The notes beneath the pieces are model-generated. The model was not told the origin of the DNA. It saw nothing but the letters and a program-made list of their open reading frames with translations, and did not search any database. From NCBI GenBank assembly GCA_964479695.1, contig CAYZSO010000009.1:27312-91311 (forward strand): 64,000 nucleotides of DNA. Direction: 5' to 3'. The stretch is from JAAYZH01 sp964479695 (GTDB lineage: Bacteria; Bacillota; Clostridia; Saccharofermentanales; Fastidiosipilaceae). Below are positions 25,490-34,833 of this stretch, one piece after another (positions within the stretch are counted from its first letter, which is position 1; each line of letters starts with the position of its first letter). Made by a program: the position numbers and the translations under genes.

Positions 25490-26992
25490 ATGAAAAATGC
25501 ATCTGCTAAGGTCCATAAAGATTTTCAAATCGGTGAAATCGATAAACGAATCTACGGATCTTTTATAGAACATTTAGGGAGAGCTGTATATAGTGGTATA
25601 TACGAACCGGATCATCCAACGGCCGATGAAGATGGTTTTCGCCAGGATGTAATCGATTTGGTCAGAGAAATAGATGTGCCCATTATTCGGTACCCCGGCG
25701 GTAATTTCGTATCCGGCTTCGATTGGGAGGACAGTGTTGGTCCAGTGGATGAGAGACCAAAGCGCCTAGACCTAGCGTGGGCGACAACCGAACCTAATAT
25801 CATTGGTCTTCATGAATTCTCAAATTGGCTGAAAAAAGTAGACTCAGAAATGATGATTGCCGTAAATCTTGGGACGAGGGGAATCAATGAAGCTAGACAA
25901 TTACTGGAATACTGCAACCATCCGGGTAATTCAAAGTATGCGGATCTTAGAATCAAGCACGGTCAGAAGGAGCCTTATGGGTTCAAGACGTGGTGCCTGG
26001 GCAACGAAATGGATGGCCCATGGCAGATTGGTCATAAAACTTCAGAGGAGTATGGCCGGTTAGCAGCGGAGACCGCAAAGGTTATGAAGATGACTGACCC
26101 TTCCATTGAACTCGTTGTGAGTGGCTCTTCGAACAGTAAAATGCCAACTTTCGGTTCGTGGGAGGCAGAAGTACTTGATCATACCTATGAACAGGTAGAT
26201 TACCTTTCTTTGCATCAATATTATGGTAACCCGGAAAATGATACGCCAAGTTATCTTGCAAGTTCACTTGATATGGATGATTTTATCAAAACGATCGTAG
26301 CAACTTGCGATTATGTCGCAGGGAAAAAACATTCTAAGAAGAAAATGATGCTGAGTTTTGATGAATGGAATGTATGGTTCCATTCGAATAATGCGCCTTT
26401 TGAACGGTGGAGCGTAGCACCACCATTACTAGAGGATATCTATAATCTCGAGGATGCGTTGCTTGTTGGTTCCATGTTGATCACTCTCTTGAGACATTCA
26501 GACAGAGTTAAAATTGCCAATTTGGCGCAGCTAGTAAATGTGATCGCACCGATTATGACTGAGAGGGGTGGTAAAGCTTGGAAGCAAACTATTTTCTACC
26601 CTTATATGTTTACCTCACGTTATGGCCGCGGCACAGCTTTAAATACATTAGTCACATCGCCGAAATATGATTCAAAAGCCTATACAGATGTACCTTTCAT
26701 TGACACGATCGTTGTTGATAACCAGGTTGTAAGTGGAACGGAGATAACAATTTTCGCTGTAAACCGTGGTGAAGAAGACGTGCTCGTGAACTATGAGCTT
26801 TTGGGGTATGAACACTTTATCGTTATCGACCACCAATTGATTACCGGAGATGACGTTAAGAAAACGAACTCACCAATACAACAAGCGATTACTCCAATAA
26901 AAGGTAAAGGGGCAGAGGCGACAGAACAAGGTGTGGACATCCCCATGCCTGCACGTTCTTGGCAAATGATCCGTCTCGCTGAGAGAAAATAG
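25490..26992 (+). CDS. abf2: GH51 alpha-L-arabinofuranosidase (second copy)
   Basis: 500 residues, GH51: YPGGNFVSGFDWEDSVGP, acid/base Glu in CLGNEMDGPWQ and nucleophile Glu in SFDEWNVWF. Cytoplasmic. RBS TTGGAGGG upstream of ATG 25490. It follows the first copy by 26 bases. Two divergent GH51 enzymes usually split linkage preference, for example alpha-1,2/1,3 branches versus alpha-1,5 main chain; which does which cannot be told here. Confidence 0.95.
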   Translation: MKNASAKVHKDFQIGEIDKRIYGSFIEHLGRAVYSGIYEPDHPTADEDGFRQDVIDLVREIDVPIIRYPGGNFVSGFDWEDSVGPVDERPKRLDLAWATTEPNIIGLHEFSNWLKKVDSEMMIAVNLGTRGINEARQLLEYCNHPGNSKYADLRIKHGQKEPYGFKTWCLGNEMDGPWQIGHKTSEEYGRLAAETAKVMKMTDPSIELVVSGSSNSKMPTFGSWEAEVLDHTYEQVDYLSLHQYYGNPENDTPSYLASSLDMDDFIKTIVATCDYVAGKKHSKKKMMLSFDEWNVWFHSNNAPFERWSVAPPLLEDIYNLEDALLVGSMLITLLRHSDRVKIANLAQLVNVIAPIMTERGGKAWKQTIFYPYMFTSRYGRGTALNTLVTSPKYDSKAYTDVPFIDTIVVDNQVVSGTEITIFAVNRGEEDVLVNYELLGYEHFIVIDHQLITGDDVKKTNSPIQQAITPIKGKGAEATEQGVDIPMPARSWQMIRLAERK

Positions 26993-26997
26993 AAATA

Positions 26998-28449
26998 GTG
27001 ACCGATATGCAGAGCAGAAAAAAACATTTGGGAAAACTAGTAGTGACAAGCTTGATGGTGTTTATCCTTGCTGGTTGTGCGACGGAACGGCCAGATTTGA
27101 GCAAAGCGATACCACCTACATTTTCGGAAGTCACGGTTCATGATCCGTCTGTGATGAAAGCAGGGGACACATTCTATATTGTTGGTTCCCACTTACAGAC
27201 AGCTAAAAGTAAGGATCTGTTGACATGGGAACAGATGTCCTCTTCTTTGACTCTTGCGTCTCATGTCATGCCCAATGCTCCTATTCAGCTACAGGAAGCT
27301 TTACAATGGGCTAAATCCGATACACTATGGGCTGGAGATTGGATTTATCTAGAAGGAACAGGAAAGTATCACATGTACTATTGTTCATGTGAAGGGACAA
27401 GTCCACGTTCTGCTATGGGTATGGCAGTTTCCGATAATCCGGATGGTCCTTATACAAATGTACAAGTGTTTCTTAAATCAGGAATGTGGGACGAGAAAGC
27501 ACCGGATGGGCGTATTTATGATCCCAATATCCACCCCAATGCAATTGATCCTCATGTTTTCTATGACGCAGACGGACAGCTCTGGATGATATATGGTTCC
27601 TATTCCGGTGGAATTTATATTTTGAAAATGGACGATACTACGGGATTACCCGAGCCAGATCAAGGATATGGTAAGCATTTATTAGGTGGCCGTCATGGCA
27701 AAGTTGAAGCACCATATGTCCTCTACAATCCGGAAACGAAGTACTACTACCTCTTCTTATCCTATGGCGGTTTGGATAGCAAAGGCGGTTATCAAATACG
27801 TGTTTCACGTTCGAAGCAAGCAGATGGACCGTATGAGGATATTAGTGGCCAAAATATGAGTTCAGTTTCAGGAGATATTAACGTATTCAAAAAATATGGA
27901 CAGAAATTGTTCGGTAATTATTCTTGGACTGAATCCGCCGATCCATTAACAAGTGGATATGTATCTCCAGGTCACAATTCTGCTTACTATGATAAAAGTT
28001 CTGGTAAATCATTCCTTATTTTTCATTCTCGATTTCCTGGCCAGGGTGAATTGCATCATGTGAGAGTTCATGAACTGTTGTTTACAGAAGATGGATGGCC
28101 TGTGGCGGCACCTTACCGCTATGCAGGGACAACGGTCGATTCACTGACTGCAATAACAGAGCAAGATGCAGTAGGTGCGTATCAATTTATTAATCATGGT
28201 AAAGAAGTGGGCTCAGCGATTACACAGTCTTCAGAGATTCTTTTGAACAAAGATGGTTCTATTGCTGGGTCAGTTGAAGGAAGTTGGAAAATTTCAGAAG
28301 ACAACAAGGCTGAAATATCAATTGGAACGACTACGTGGAAAGGTTATTTTGTGTGGCAATGGCAAGAAAACGTAGGACGATATGATATCTGCTTCACTGC
28401 AGTTGCACAAGACGGTACGGCAGTATGGGGTGCGAAACAGACCGCTTGA
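26998..28449 (+). CDS. GH43 arabinanase, surface lipoprotein
   Basis: 483 residues. A lipoprotein signal peptide (basic start, hydrophobic MVFILAGC with lipobox Cys) anchors it outside the membrane. GH43 five-bladed propeller residues: base Asp in VHDPSVMK, Asp in NAIDPHVFYD and acid Glu in KVEAPYVLY. It resembles extracellular endo-1,5-alpha-L-arabinanase and would cut arabinan to oligomers for the ABC importer. The start may be GTG 26998 or ATG 27007; neither has a strong ribosome site. Confidence 0.9.
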   Translation: MTDMQSRKKHLGKLVVTSLMVFILAGCATERPDLSKAIPPTFSEVTVHDPSVMKAGDTFYIVGSHLQTAKSKDLLTWEQMSSSLTLASHVMPNAPIQLQEALQWAKSDTLWAGDWIYLEGTGKYHMYYCSCEGTSPRSAMGMAVSDNPDGPYTNVQVFLKSGMWDEKAPDGRIYDPNIHPNAIDPHVFYDADGQLWMIYGSYSGGIYILKMDDTTGLPEPDQGYGKHLLGGRHGKVEAPYVLYNPETKYYYLFLSYGGLDSKGGYQIRVSRSKQADGPYEDISGQNMSSVSGDINVFKKYGQKLFGNYSWTESADPLTSGYVSPGHNSAYYDKSSGKSFLIFHSRFPGQGELHHVRVHELLFTEDGWPVAAPYRYAGTTVDSLTAITEQDAVGAYQFINHGKEVGSAITQSSEILLNKDGSIAGSVEGSWKISEDNKAEISIGTTTWKGYFVWQWQENVGRYDICFTAVAQDGTAVWGAKQTA

Positions 28450-28654
28450 CTGCAAGATGTAAATACAACCTAAGCAAAAATGCATAAAAAATACAACTTT
28501 TACATATAAAATCATAATTAATCTATTAGAACAGACAACTGTAGTATGGTAAATAGAGAATTGCGGTGCTAGAATCAACACATAAACGTCTTCTTTGTGC
28601 GATGTGGAGATTCGCAGAAGACATATTACAGACAATTATCGAGGAGGAAAGAAA

Positions 28655-30181
28655 ATGAAGAAAGCACTTTCAAGTTTTTTGGCAGCAACGATACTGGCTT
28701 CCACACTTGCTGCGTGCGGTGGAAACACGACCACAACTACACCAGGTGGCAATACAGATGGAACCAGCGGTAACTCTGGACAGCAGCCGACGGCGACTCT
28801 GACAGTTTCAGTTTTCGCGCAAGAACATGAGCAGGCCATGTACCGCGAAGTTATTCAAAAATTCGAAAAAGACCGAAATGTCAAAGTGGATTTTCAAGTT
28901 GCTGGTGATCAGTACTGGCCTGAACTTGAGGCAGCATTAACAGCAAACACCGCACCTGATGTATTTTACTTGGGGGTAGGTGATATTAAGAAACGTGTCT
29001 GGGCAGACAAAGTCGTCCCGCTGAATGGTTTGCTTGATGAAAGCTCACTAACCAGAATATGGCCTGAGGCTCTGAACCTGTATCGTTTCGATGTTGAGAA
29101 AAATACTTTGGGTGAAGGTGATATTTATGCATTACCCAAAGACTTCTCAGCTGTCTCTATGGCAGTGAACAAAGCCATAGTAGAAAAACGGCGTACAGAG
29201 ATCCAAGCATTGGTTGATGATGGGACACTACCGTATTTCCCTGAGACAGATGAAAATGGAAACCTACCAGTTTATACATTTACGGAATTTGCAAAACTGA
29301 TGAAAACTTTGACATTTGAAGATCCAACCCTTCCGGAAACTGCTGGCTCAACGCAAGTCTATGGTACGCATCTATGGGAAGACTTCACATTACAGCCTTT
29401 CATATGGGGTGCAGGTGGATCCTACCTAAATGAAACTCATGACAAGGTGCTCTTTGATAGCCCCAAATTTATTGAAGGTTATGAAGGGTTCATGAAAATT
29501 GTCGAAGAAGGTGGGTCAGGACTATCTACTGATGAAACGACTGGTTATTTAAAATTCTTATCTGGTCGTGTCGCGTATTTCCCTTGCGGCACCTGGGATG
29601 TTGGAGCTTTCCAAGCGATCGAAGACGATCAAGCCGTCAATCCTGACAAGAGTTGGTTTGACTTTGATCTGGCTCCATGGCCTATTAGTGACTCATATAA
29701 AGACCTTACAATTGAAGAACGCCAAGACAAATGGGCAGGTCGTGTTGATTCCATTGGTTATGCCGTTTCGAAAACTTCGCAAAATCAACAACTCGCTGCT
29801 GAATTAGCCTACTTACTCTCCGCTGACGAAGAAGTTCAACGGTTTATCGCCGAACGCGGGGGCCAAGTCCCGAACCTGGTTGATATGGCCGAGGGTGAAT
29901 ACCTCACGAGTGACAACTACTTCCCTGAGAGCCGTGCACTTTTTGTAAAGATGCTTTCCGGCCAGAATGGGCATCGTGTTGAGACGTCTTACACATTTGA
30001 TAATCTCTGGCATTCAGAAGGATTCATTTCAGGTGTAGATAGCGTCTGGAGTTACTATGAGGGTTCGGATAAGGGCGTAACGCCAATGAGTGTAAGTGAA
30101 TATTGCAAGTCTATCCAAGCTGATGCTCAACAGAAACTAGACGACAGCATAGCAAACGAAGAAGCTATTAGGCCAAACTAA
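28655..30181 (+). CDS. ABC transporter sugar-binding lipoprotein
   Basis: 508 residues. Lipobox STLAACGGN, then a Thr/Gly/Asn linker and a family 1 extracellular solute-binding domain. It captures arabino-oligosaccharides (inferred from neighbours) for the two permeases that follow. The start is ATG 28655 after GAGGAGGAAAG; the longer frame upstream is not used. No ATPase is encoded in the cluster, so a shared MsmX-type ATPase elsewhere is expected. Confidence 0.92.
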   Translation: MKKALSSFLAATILASTLAACGGNTTTTTPGGNTDGTSGNSGQQPTATLTVSVFAQEHEQAMYREVIQKFEKDRNVKVDFQVAGDQYWPELEAALTANTAPDVFYLGVGDIKKRVWADKVVPLNGLLDESSLTRIWPEALNLYRFDVEKNTLGEGDIYALPKDFSAVSMAVNKAIVEKRRTEIQALVDDGTLPYFPETDENGNLPVYTFTEFAKLMKTLTFEDPTLPETAGSTQVYGTHLWEDFTLQPFIWGAGGSYLNETHDKVLFDSPKFIEGYEGFMKIVEEGGSGLSTDETTGYLKFLSGRVAYFPCGTWDVGAFQAIEDDQAVNPDKSWFDFDLAPWPISDSYKDLTIEERQDKWAGRVDSIGYAVSKTSQNQQLAAELAYLLSADEEVQRFIAERGGQVPNLVDMAEGEYLTSDNYFPESRALFVKMLSGQNGHRVETSYTFDNLWHSEGFISGVDSVWSYYEGSDKGVTPMSVSEYCKSIQADAQQKLDDSIANEEAIRPN

Positions 30182-30193
30182 TTGTTATTGATC

Positions 30194-30247
30194 GCCGGTA
30201 CTTTCTACATTAAGGACTTAACAGAGTCCTTGGACGGAAGTACCGGC
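30194..30247 (+). other. Intercistronic hairpin between binding protein and permeases
   Basis: Outer stem GCCGGTACTT / AAGTACCGGC (perfect 10 bp) with an inner stem AAGGAC/GTCCTT. No T-run. Such structures often stabilise the binding-protein message and lower permease expression. Confidence 0.7.
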
Positions 30248-30270
30248 ATCTACTTAAACGAGGCGGCACT

Positions 30271-31173
30271 ATGAAAAACAAATCCCAAACTCCTAGCATC
30301 CAAAGGATTGACAATCGATGGGGCTACGCATTTATAATTATTCCCTTTGTGGGCATGATACTCTTTGTTATCTTGCCATTCATTATGACGGTGTATGCTT
30401 CTTTTACTTCTTGGCCATTAGGACAATCCCTGATGAATGCAAAATGGGTAGGCTTAAAGAATTTCTCAGATCTGTTCAAGGCTGATCTATTCTGGAAGAG
30501 CCTTGGTAACACGTTCTTCTATATGATCGGCATCCCGATAGGCCTAATAATTTCCCTCATTCTGGCCCAAGCGATGAATAGAGGGACTCGCTATGAAAAT
30601 ACATTTCGTGTCATCTATTATGTCCCTGTCGTAACTTCAATCGTTGCGGTAAGCTTCATTTTCCAGAGATTATTTATGACTGATGGAGGGGTCATTAACA
30701 GTTTCCTTAATCGATTGGGTATTGAGAACCCGCCAAACTGGCTCGGACATCCTGACTATACAAAGTGGGTTATTATCATCATGAACGTCTGGAAGGGTAT
30801 CGGAGGCTCCATCATTTTGTATATCGCCGGAATGCAAGGCATCTCTTCTACTTATTATGAAGCGGCAAAAATAGATGGTGCTTCAAGTTTCAAGGCCTTT
30901 CGAAGGATCACCTTGCCACTTCTCCGCCCTGTGACTTTTTATCTCATCGTCACTTCAGTAATCGGGGGTGCACAAATGTATGTTGAACCTCGGTTAATTT
31001 TCACAGCAAACGGGCCTGCTAACTCTACATTCACAACAGTAATTTATCTTTACGACTATACCTTTTCCCATAGCCGTGCAGGTTATGGCTCAGCTATTGC
31101 GGTTATCTTAGGCATAATTGTGTTTATCCTAACTGCTATCCAGCTCTACATGAATAAGAGGGCAAACAAATGA
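30271..31173 (+). CDS. araP: ABC sugar permease (MalF/AraP type)
   Basis: 300 residues with six hydrophobic segments and the EAA loop YYEAAKIDGASSFKAFRRIT that contacts the ATPase. Inner-membrane partner of the next gene, which overlaps it by 4 bases. The arabino-oligosaccharide role rests on context; the araP symbol follows the Bacillus system. Confidence 0.88.
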   Translation: MKNKSQTPSIQRIDNRWGYAFIIIPFVGMILFVILPFIMTVYASFTSWPLGQSLMNAKWVGLKNFSDLFKADLFWKSLGNTFFYMIGIPIGLIISLILAQAMNRGTRYENTFRVIYYVPVVTSIVAVSFIFQRLFMTDGGVINSFLNRLGIENPPNWLGHPDYTKWVIIIMNVWKGIGGSIILYIAGMQGISSTYYEAAKIDGASSFKAFRRITLPLLRPVTFYLIVTSVIGGAQMYVEPRLIFTANGPANSTFTTVIYLYDYTFSHSRAGYGSAIAVILGIIVFILTAIQLYMNKRANK

Positions 31174-32000
31174 AACGAAATAAAAAAATACTAGATGTTA
31201 TTATCTTTGTTTTGCTGGCAGTAGGAGCTATCTTCATGCTTTATCCATTTGTTTGGATGATTTTTACTTCATTCAAACCAAAACTTCATGTTTATCTCGG
31301 CGGCCTTCTACCACAAGTATGGGACTTTTCCAGCTATGTGCAAATATGGGACGAAATTCCACTCCTCAGGGGATTTGCCAATACTTTGTTGTATTCTCTC
31401 CCACCAGTTGTTGTTGGTTCCGTTATCTCTGCTGCAGCAGCCTTCGCATTTGCCAAAATTAGATTTAAGGGAAGAGACATACTCTTCTTAATCTTACTCA
31501 TCTCACTTATGATACCGTACCCCAGCATTATGGTTCCCCAATTTGTCCTTTTTAGTGAAGCAAAGCTACTCATGACTCCTTGGCCATTAATCTTGCCTAA
31601 ACTTTTTGGCAATGTCTCTATGATATTCTTTCTTCGCCAGTATATTTATAATGTACCAGATTCTGTTATTGATGCCGCAAAGATTGATGGCGGTAGCTAC
31701 ATGAGGATTTACACAAACATCATTCTGCCCATGGTTTCACCTGCATTGGCGGCTCACGGTGTTCTTTGGTTCATTGGCTCCTGGAATGATTATCTTGCAC
31801 CTACGATCCTGATTAAAAACCCCATTTGGCAGCCAGTGACCGTTATGGTGGCAAAGTTTAATGAACAATATGCAATCAATAGTCATGTTCCGCGAATAAT
31901 GGCAGGTTCTGTGATGCTTCTTGTCCCCGTCTTGATCATTTACGGTATTTTCCAACGCTACATTATCGGTTCATTTATGTTTTCAGGAATGAAGGAATAG
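31170..32000 (+). CDS. araQ: ABC sugar permease (MalG/AraQ type)
   Basis: 276 residues, six hydrophobic segments, EAA-like loop VIDAAKIDGGSYMRIYTNIILP. Pairs with the preceding permease; ATG overlaps its stop. Followed two bases later by the GH43 gene. Confidence 0.88.
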   Translation: MKRNKKILDVIIFVLLAVGAIFMLYPFVWMIFTSFKPKLHVYLGGLLPQVWDFSSYVQIWDEIPLLRGFANTLLYSLPPVVVGSVISAAAAFAFAKIRFKGRDILFLILLISLMIPYPSIMVPQFVLFSEAKLLMTPWPLILPKLFGNVSMIFFLRQYIYNVPDSVIDAAKIDGGSYMRIYTNIILPMVSPALAAHGVLWFIGSWNDYLAPTILIKNPIWQPVTVMVAKFNEQYAINSHVPRIMAGSVMLLVPVLIIYGIFQRYIIGSFMFSGMKE

Positions 32001-32002
32001 TT

Positions 32003-33190
32003 ATGGCTGAATCGTGCATTAAGTTTCATGACCCTCTGATCGTTCGAGAAGATGGAACCTATTATTGTCTTTCAACGGATACTGATTTGAGTGGCGTTCA
32101 AATTGCATCGAGTTCGGATCTTATTACATGGAGCCTCAGAAAGTCCGCACTTGCTGCCATGCCTGGTCCAGTCAAAAGACATACCCAGGCTTCTGGATTT
32201 TGGGCACCTGAGCTCGTGCGAGTAAAAGATGAATTGCGTCTCTATTGTTGCGCATCTCAATTCGGTACTAGTCAAAGCGTCATTTCCCTTGCCAAATCAT
32301 CATCGATACTCGAGGATTTTTATTATGAAGGGGATATCCTGAAAACATACCAAGATGATGAAGCGGAACGGCCTAACGCAATCGACCCCAATGTCCTTCA
32401 AGACAAAGAGGGTAACTGGTTTCTGATTTATGGATCTTTTTTTGGAGGCATTTACATCATCCCTTTGGACGAGAGTGGCTATCCGGCGGAGGCAGGATAT
32501 GGTACCAGAATTGCCGGAGGTCACCATAGGGCAGTTGAAGGAGCCTATGCATTTTATGATGAGTCTCGAGACCTGTATTATCTTTTTGTCTCTTGCGGTA
32601 GTTTAACTTATGACTACAATATCCGCGTAGCTACATCTCGTAGTATTAGAGGCCCTTATGTTGACAGCCAGGGACAGGATCTTTGTGATACGGATCCTAT
32701 TCACAGCCCGGGCGACAAAATGATTGGAAGTTTTCATTTCGATTTGCCCAGTTCCGAAGGATGGATAGGCCCGGGCCATAACAGTATCTTGCGGCTTGAT
32801 GATGGCATCTATTTGGTTCATCACATCAGAAGACAATTTGATTCGAAAATGTCATATTTGCAGATCCGTAAAATTTTCTTTCTTCCTGATGGGAGACTGA
32901 TTGCATCACCCGTTACGTTGGATTCATCGCCACTTTCCGAAGGAACAGAAATAGCAGACTATTATAGCTTCATTCACTTTGACCGTTTCAATAATGGGGT
33001 GATCTACGGCCGCAAGCTACCAGCTCCGGCTATTACTTCTTATGGTGAGGACTTCATTACGTTCCTTTATAACCATCATCAGTATATCGGTAAGATCTTA
33101 GAACATAACAATCTGAAGTATATTACAGCAATGAATGACATGGGCGAATGCCTCTGGGGGCAGGGATTTTCACGTGAGGAGGCAGTATGA
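32003..33190 (+). CDS. GH43 arabinanase-like hydrolase, cytoplasmic
   Basis: 395 residues, no signal peptide. GH43 residues: Asp in KFHDPLIVRE, Asp in NAIDPNVLQD and Glu in RAVEGAYAFYDE. It probably finishes imported arabino-oligosaccharides, in contrast to the lipoprotein GH43 at 26998. Its last bases overlap the kinase start. It is the last gene of the AT-rich block; composition shifts to GC-rich within the overlap. Confidence 0.88.
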   Translation: MAESCIKFHDPLIVREDGTYYCLSTDTDLSGVQIASSSDLITWSLRKSALAAMPGPVKRHTQASGFWAPELVRVKDELRLYCCASQFGTSQSVISLAKSSSILEDFYYEGDILKTYQDDEAERPNAIDPNVLQDKEGNWFLIYGSFFGGIYIIPLDESGYPAEAGYGTRIAGGHHRAVEGAYAFYDESRDLYYLFVSCGSLTYDYNIRVATSRSIRGPYVDSQGQDLCDTDPIHSPGDKMIGSFHFDLPSSEGWIGPGHNSILRLDDGIYLVHHIRRQFDSKMSYLQIRKIFFLPDGRLIASPVTLDSSPLSEGTEIADYYSFIHFDRFNNGVIYGRKLPAPAITSYGEDFITFLYNHHQYIGKILEHNNLKYITAMNDMGECLWGQGFSREEAV

Positions 33191-34833
33191 ACCAACAAAT
33201 CGCAGATGGCCAGGCAACCTTGGGCATTGAATTGGGTTCCACCAGGATCAAGGCCGTGCTCGTTGACCCGGAAGGCCAGATCCTTGCGCAAGGCGCCTAC
33301 GAGTGGGAAAACCAGCTCATTGATGGGTACTGGACCTACAGTTTGGACGAGGTTTGGCGGGGAATCCAGGCGGCGTACCGTGACCTGAGCACGAATGTCG
33401 CCGAGCAATACAACGTCGCGTTGACGAAGCTCCGGGCGATTGGCATTTCAGCCATGATGCATGGGTACTTGGCTTTTGACAGCGAAGATCAGCTTCTCGT
33501 GCCATTCCGCACGTGGCGCAACACGTCGACGGGTGAAGCGAGCCTCATTTTGAGTGAGTTGTTTCAGTTCAACATTCCGCAGCGTTGGTCGGTAGCTCAT
33601 CTTTATCAGGCGATTTTGGCCAAAGAACCCCACATCCACCGGATTGCGTATATGACGACTTTGGCAGGTTACGTCCACTGGCAGCTCACCGGAGAAAAGG
33701 TCCTTGGCATTGGCGATGCAGCCGGCATGTTCCCGATCTCGAACGAGACCCTGGATTTCGATCCTGAGATGCTGGCGAAATTCGATGCTTTGCCGGATGT
33801 GCCTTTCGCCTTGGAAAGCGTCATGCCCCACGTGCTGCTAGCAGGGGTTGAGGCCGGGAGGCTCACGGCTGAAGGAGCCAAGAAGCTCGATCCCACAGGT
33901 CAGTTAGAAGCGGGCGCGTTGTTTTGTCCGCCAGAGGGTGATGCCGGGACTGGAATGACAGCTACAAATACGGTAGCCAAGAGAAGCGGTAATGTGTCTG
34001 TCGGAACTTCGATCTTTGCGATGGTGGTGTTGGAGGGGGCTTTGGCCAAACACTATGAAGAGATTGACATGGTGACTACGCCTGATGGCAAACCGGTCGC
34101 CATGGTGCATTGCAACAATGGGACTTCGGAGGCGGACAATTGGGTCCGGATATTCGGAGAGTTTGCGGCACTTCTCGGCAACAAGGTTGATAAGAGCTCG
34201 CTATACGAAATGCTTTACCAAGAAGCGCTAAAGGGTGATCCGCAGGGCGTGGTTAGTTTTAACTATCTTGCGGGTGAGCCCATCACGGGGACGACGGAAG
34301 GGCGGCCGCTCTATCTGAGGCTGCCCGATAAGAGGATGTCTTTGGCGGATTTTATGCTGGCGCAACTTTTTTCGATTGTGGCGACGCTCAAGCTTGGCAT
34401 GGCTATTTTGACAGAAGAAGAGAGTGTCGAAATCGACCTGATCGTGGGGCATGGCGGTGTTTTCAAGACGCCGGAGGTCATGCAGAAAATCATGGCTTCT
34501 GCGCTGGGAATCCCGACTGCGGTGTACCGGTCAGCCGGGGAGGGCGGCGCCTGGGGGATTGCCTTGCTGGCGCTGTTTACCGCGCGCAAAGCAGAGGAGA
34601 AAACTGTAGACTACAAAAATGTCGAGGGTAAAGTCGAACTCAGTTTGGAGGAATTTCTGGAGGAGGGCGTCTTTGGCCGAAATGCGGAGAGGGTGGTGGA
34701 GCAGCCGGATCAGGCTTTGGCCACAAAATTTACCGCCTATTTGAACGAGTACAGGGGATCGCTGGCGGTTGAACGCGCAGCGATTGAATCTCTGAAGAAA
34801 AATGAATCACTGAAGGAAGAGGTTTCGTTATGA
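33187..34833 (+). CDS. FGGY-family carbohydrate kinase, putative L-ribulokinase
   Basis: 548 residues. FGGY motifs: LGIELGSTRIKAVLVD near the N-terminus and the C-terminal VGHGGVFKTPEVMQKI and SAGEGGAWGIALL. It sits directly before araA, so it most likely phosphorylates L-ribulose. It does not look like classical AraB; a non-orthologous clostridial ribulokinase (AraK type) is likely, xylulokinase less so. ATG overlaps the previous stop by 4 bases. GC-rich. Two TTGGCCAA palindrome copies (33616, 34042) and two near copies (34671, 34714) lie inside. Confidence 0.8.
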   Translation: MNQQIADGQATLGIELGSTRIKAVLVDPEGQILAQGAYEWENQLIDGYWTYSLDEVWRGIQAAYRDLSTNVAEQYNVALTKLRAIGISAMMHGYLAFDSEDQLLVPFRTWRNTSTGEASLILSELFQFNIPQRWSVAHLYQAILAKEPHIHRIAYMTTLAGYVHWQLTGEKVLGIGDAAGMFPISNETLDFDPEMLAKFDALPDVPFALESVMPHVLLAGVEAGRLTAEGAKKLDPTGQLEAGALFCPPEGDAGTGMTATNTVAKRSGNVSVGTSIFAMVVLEGALAKHYEEIDMVTTPDGKPVAMVHCNNGTSEADNWVRIFGEFAALLGNKVDKSSLYEMLYQEALKGDPQGVVSFNYLAGEPITGTTEGRPLYLRLPDKRMSLADFMLAQLFSIVATLKLGMAILTEEESVEIDLIVGHGGVFKTPEVMQKIMASALGIPTAVYRSAGEGGAWGIALLALFTARKAEEKTVDYKNVEGKVELSLEEFLEEGVFGRNAERVVEQPDQALATKFTAYLNEYRGSLAVERAAIESLKKNESLKEEVSL

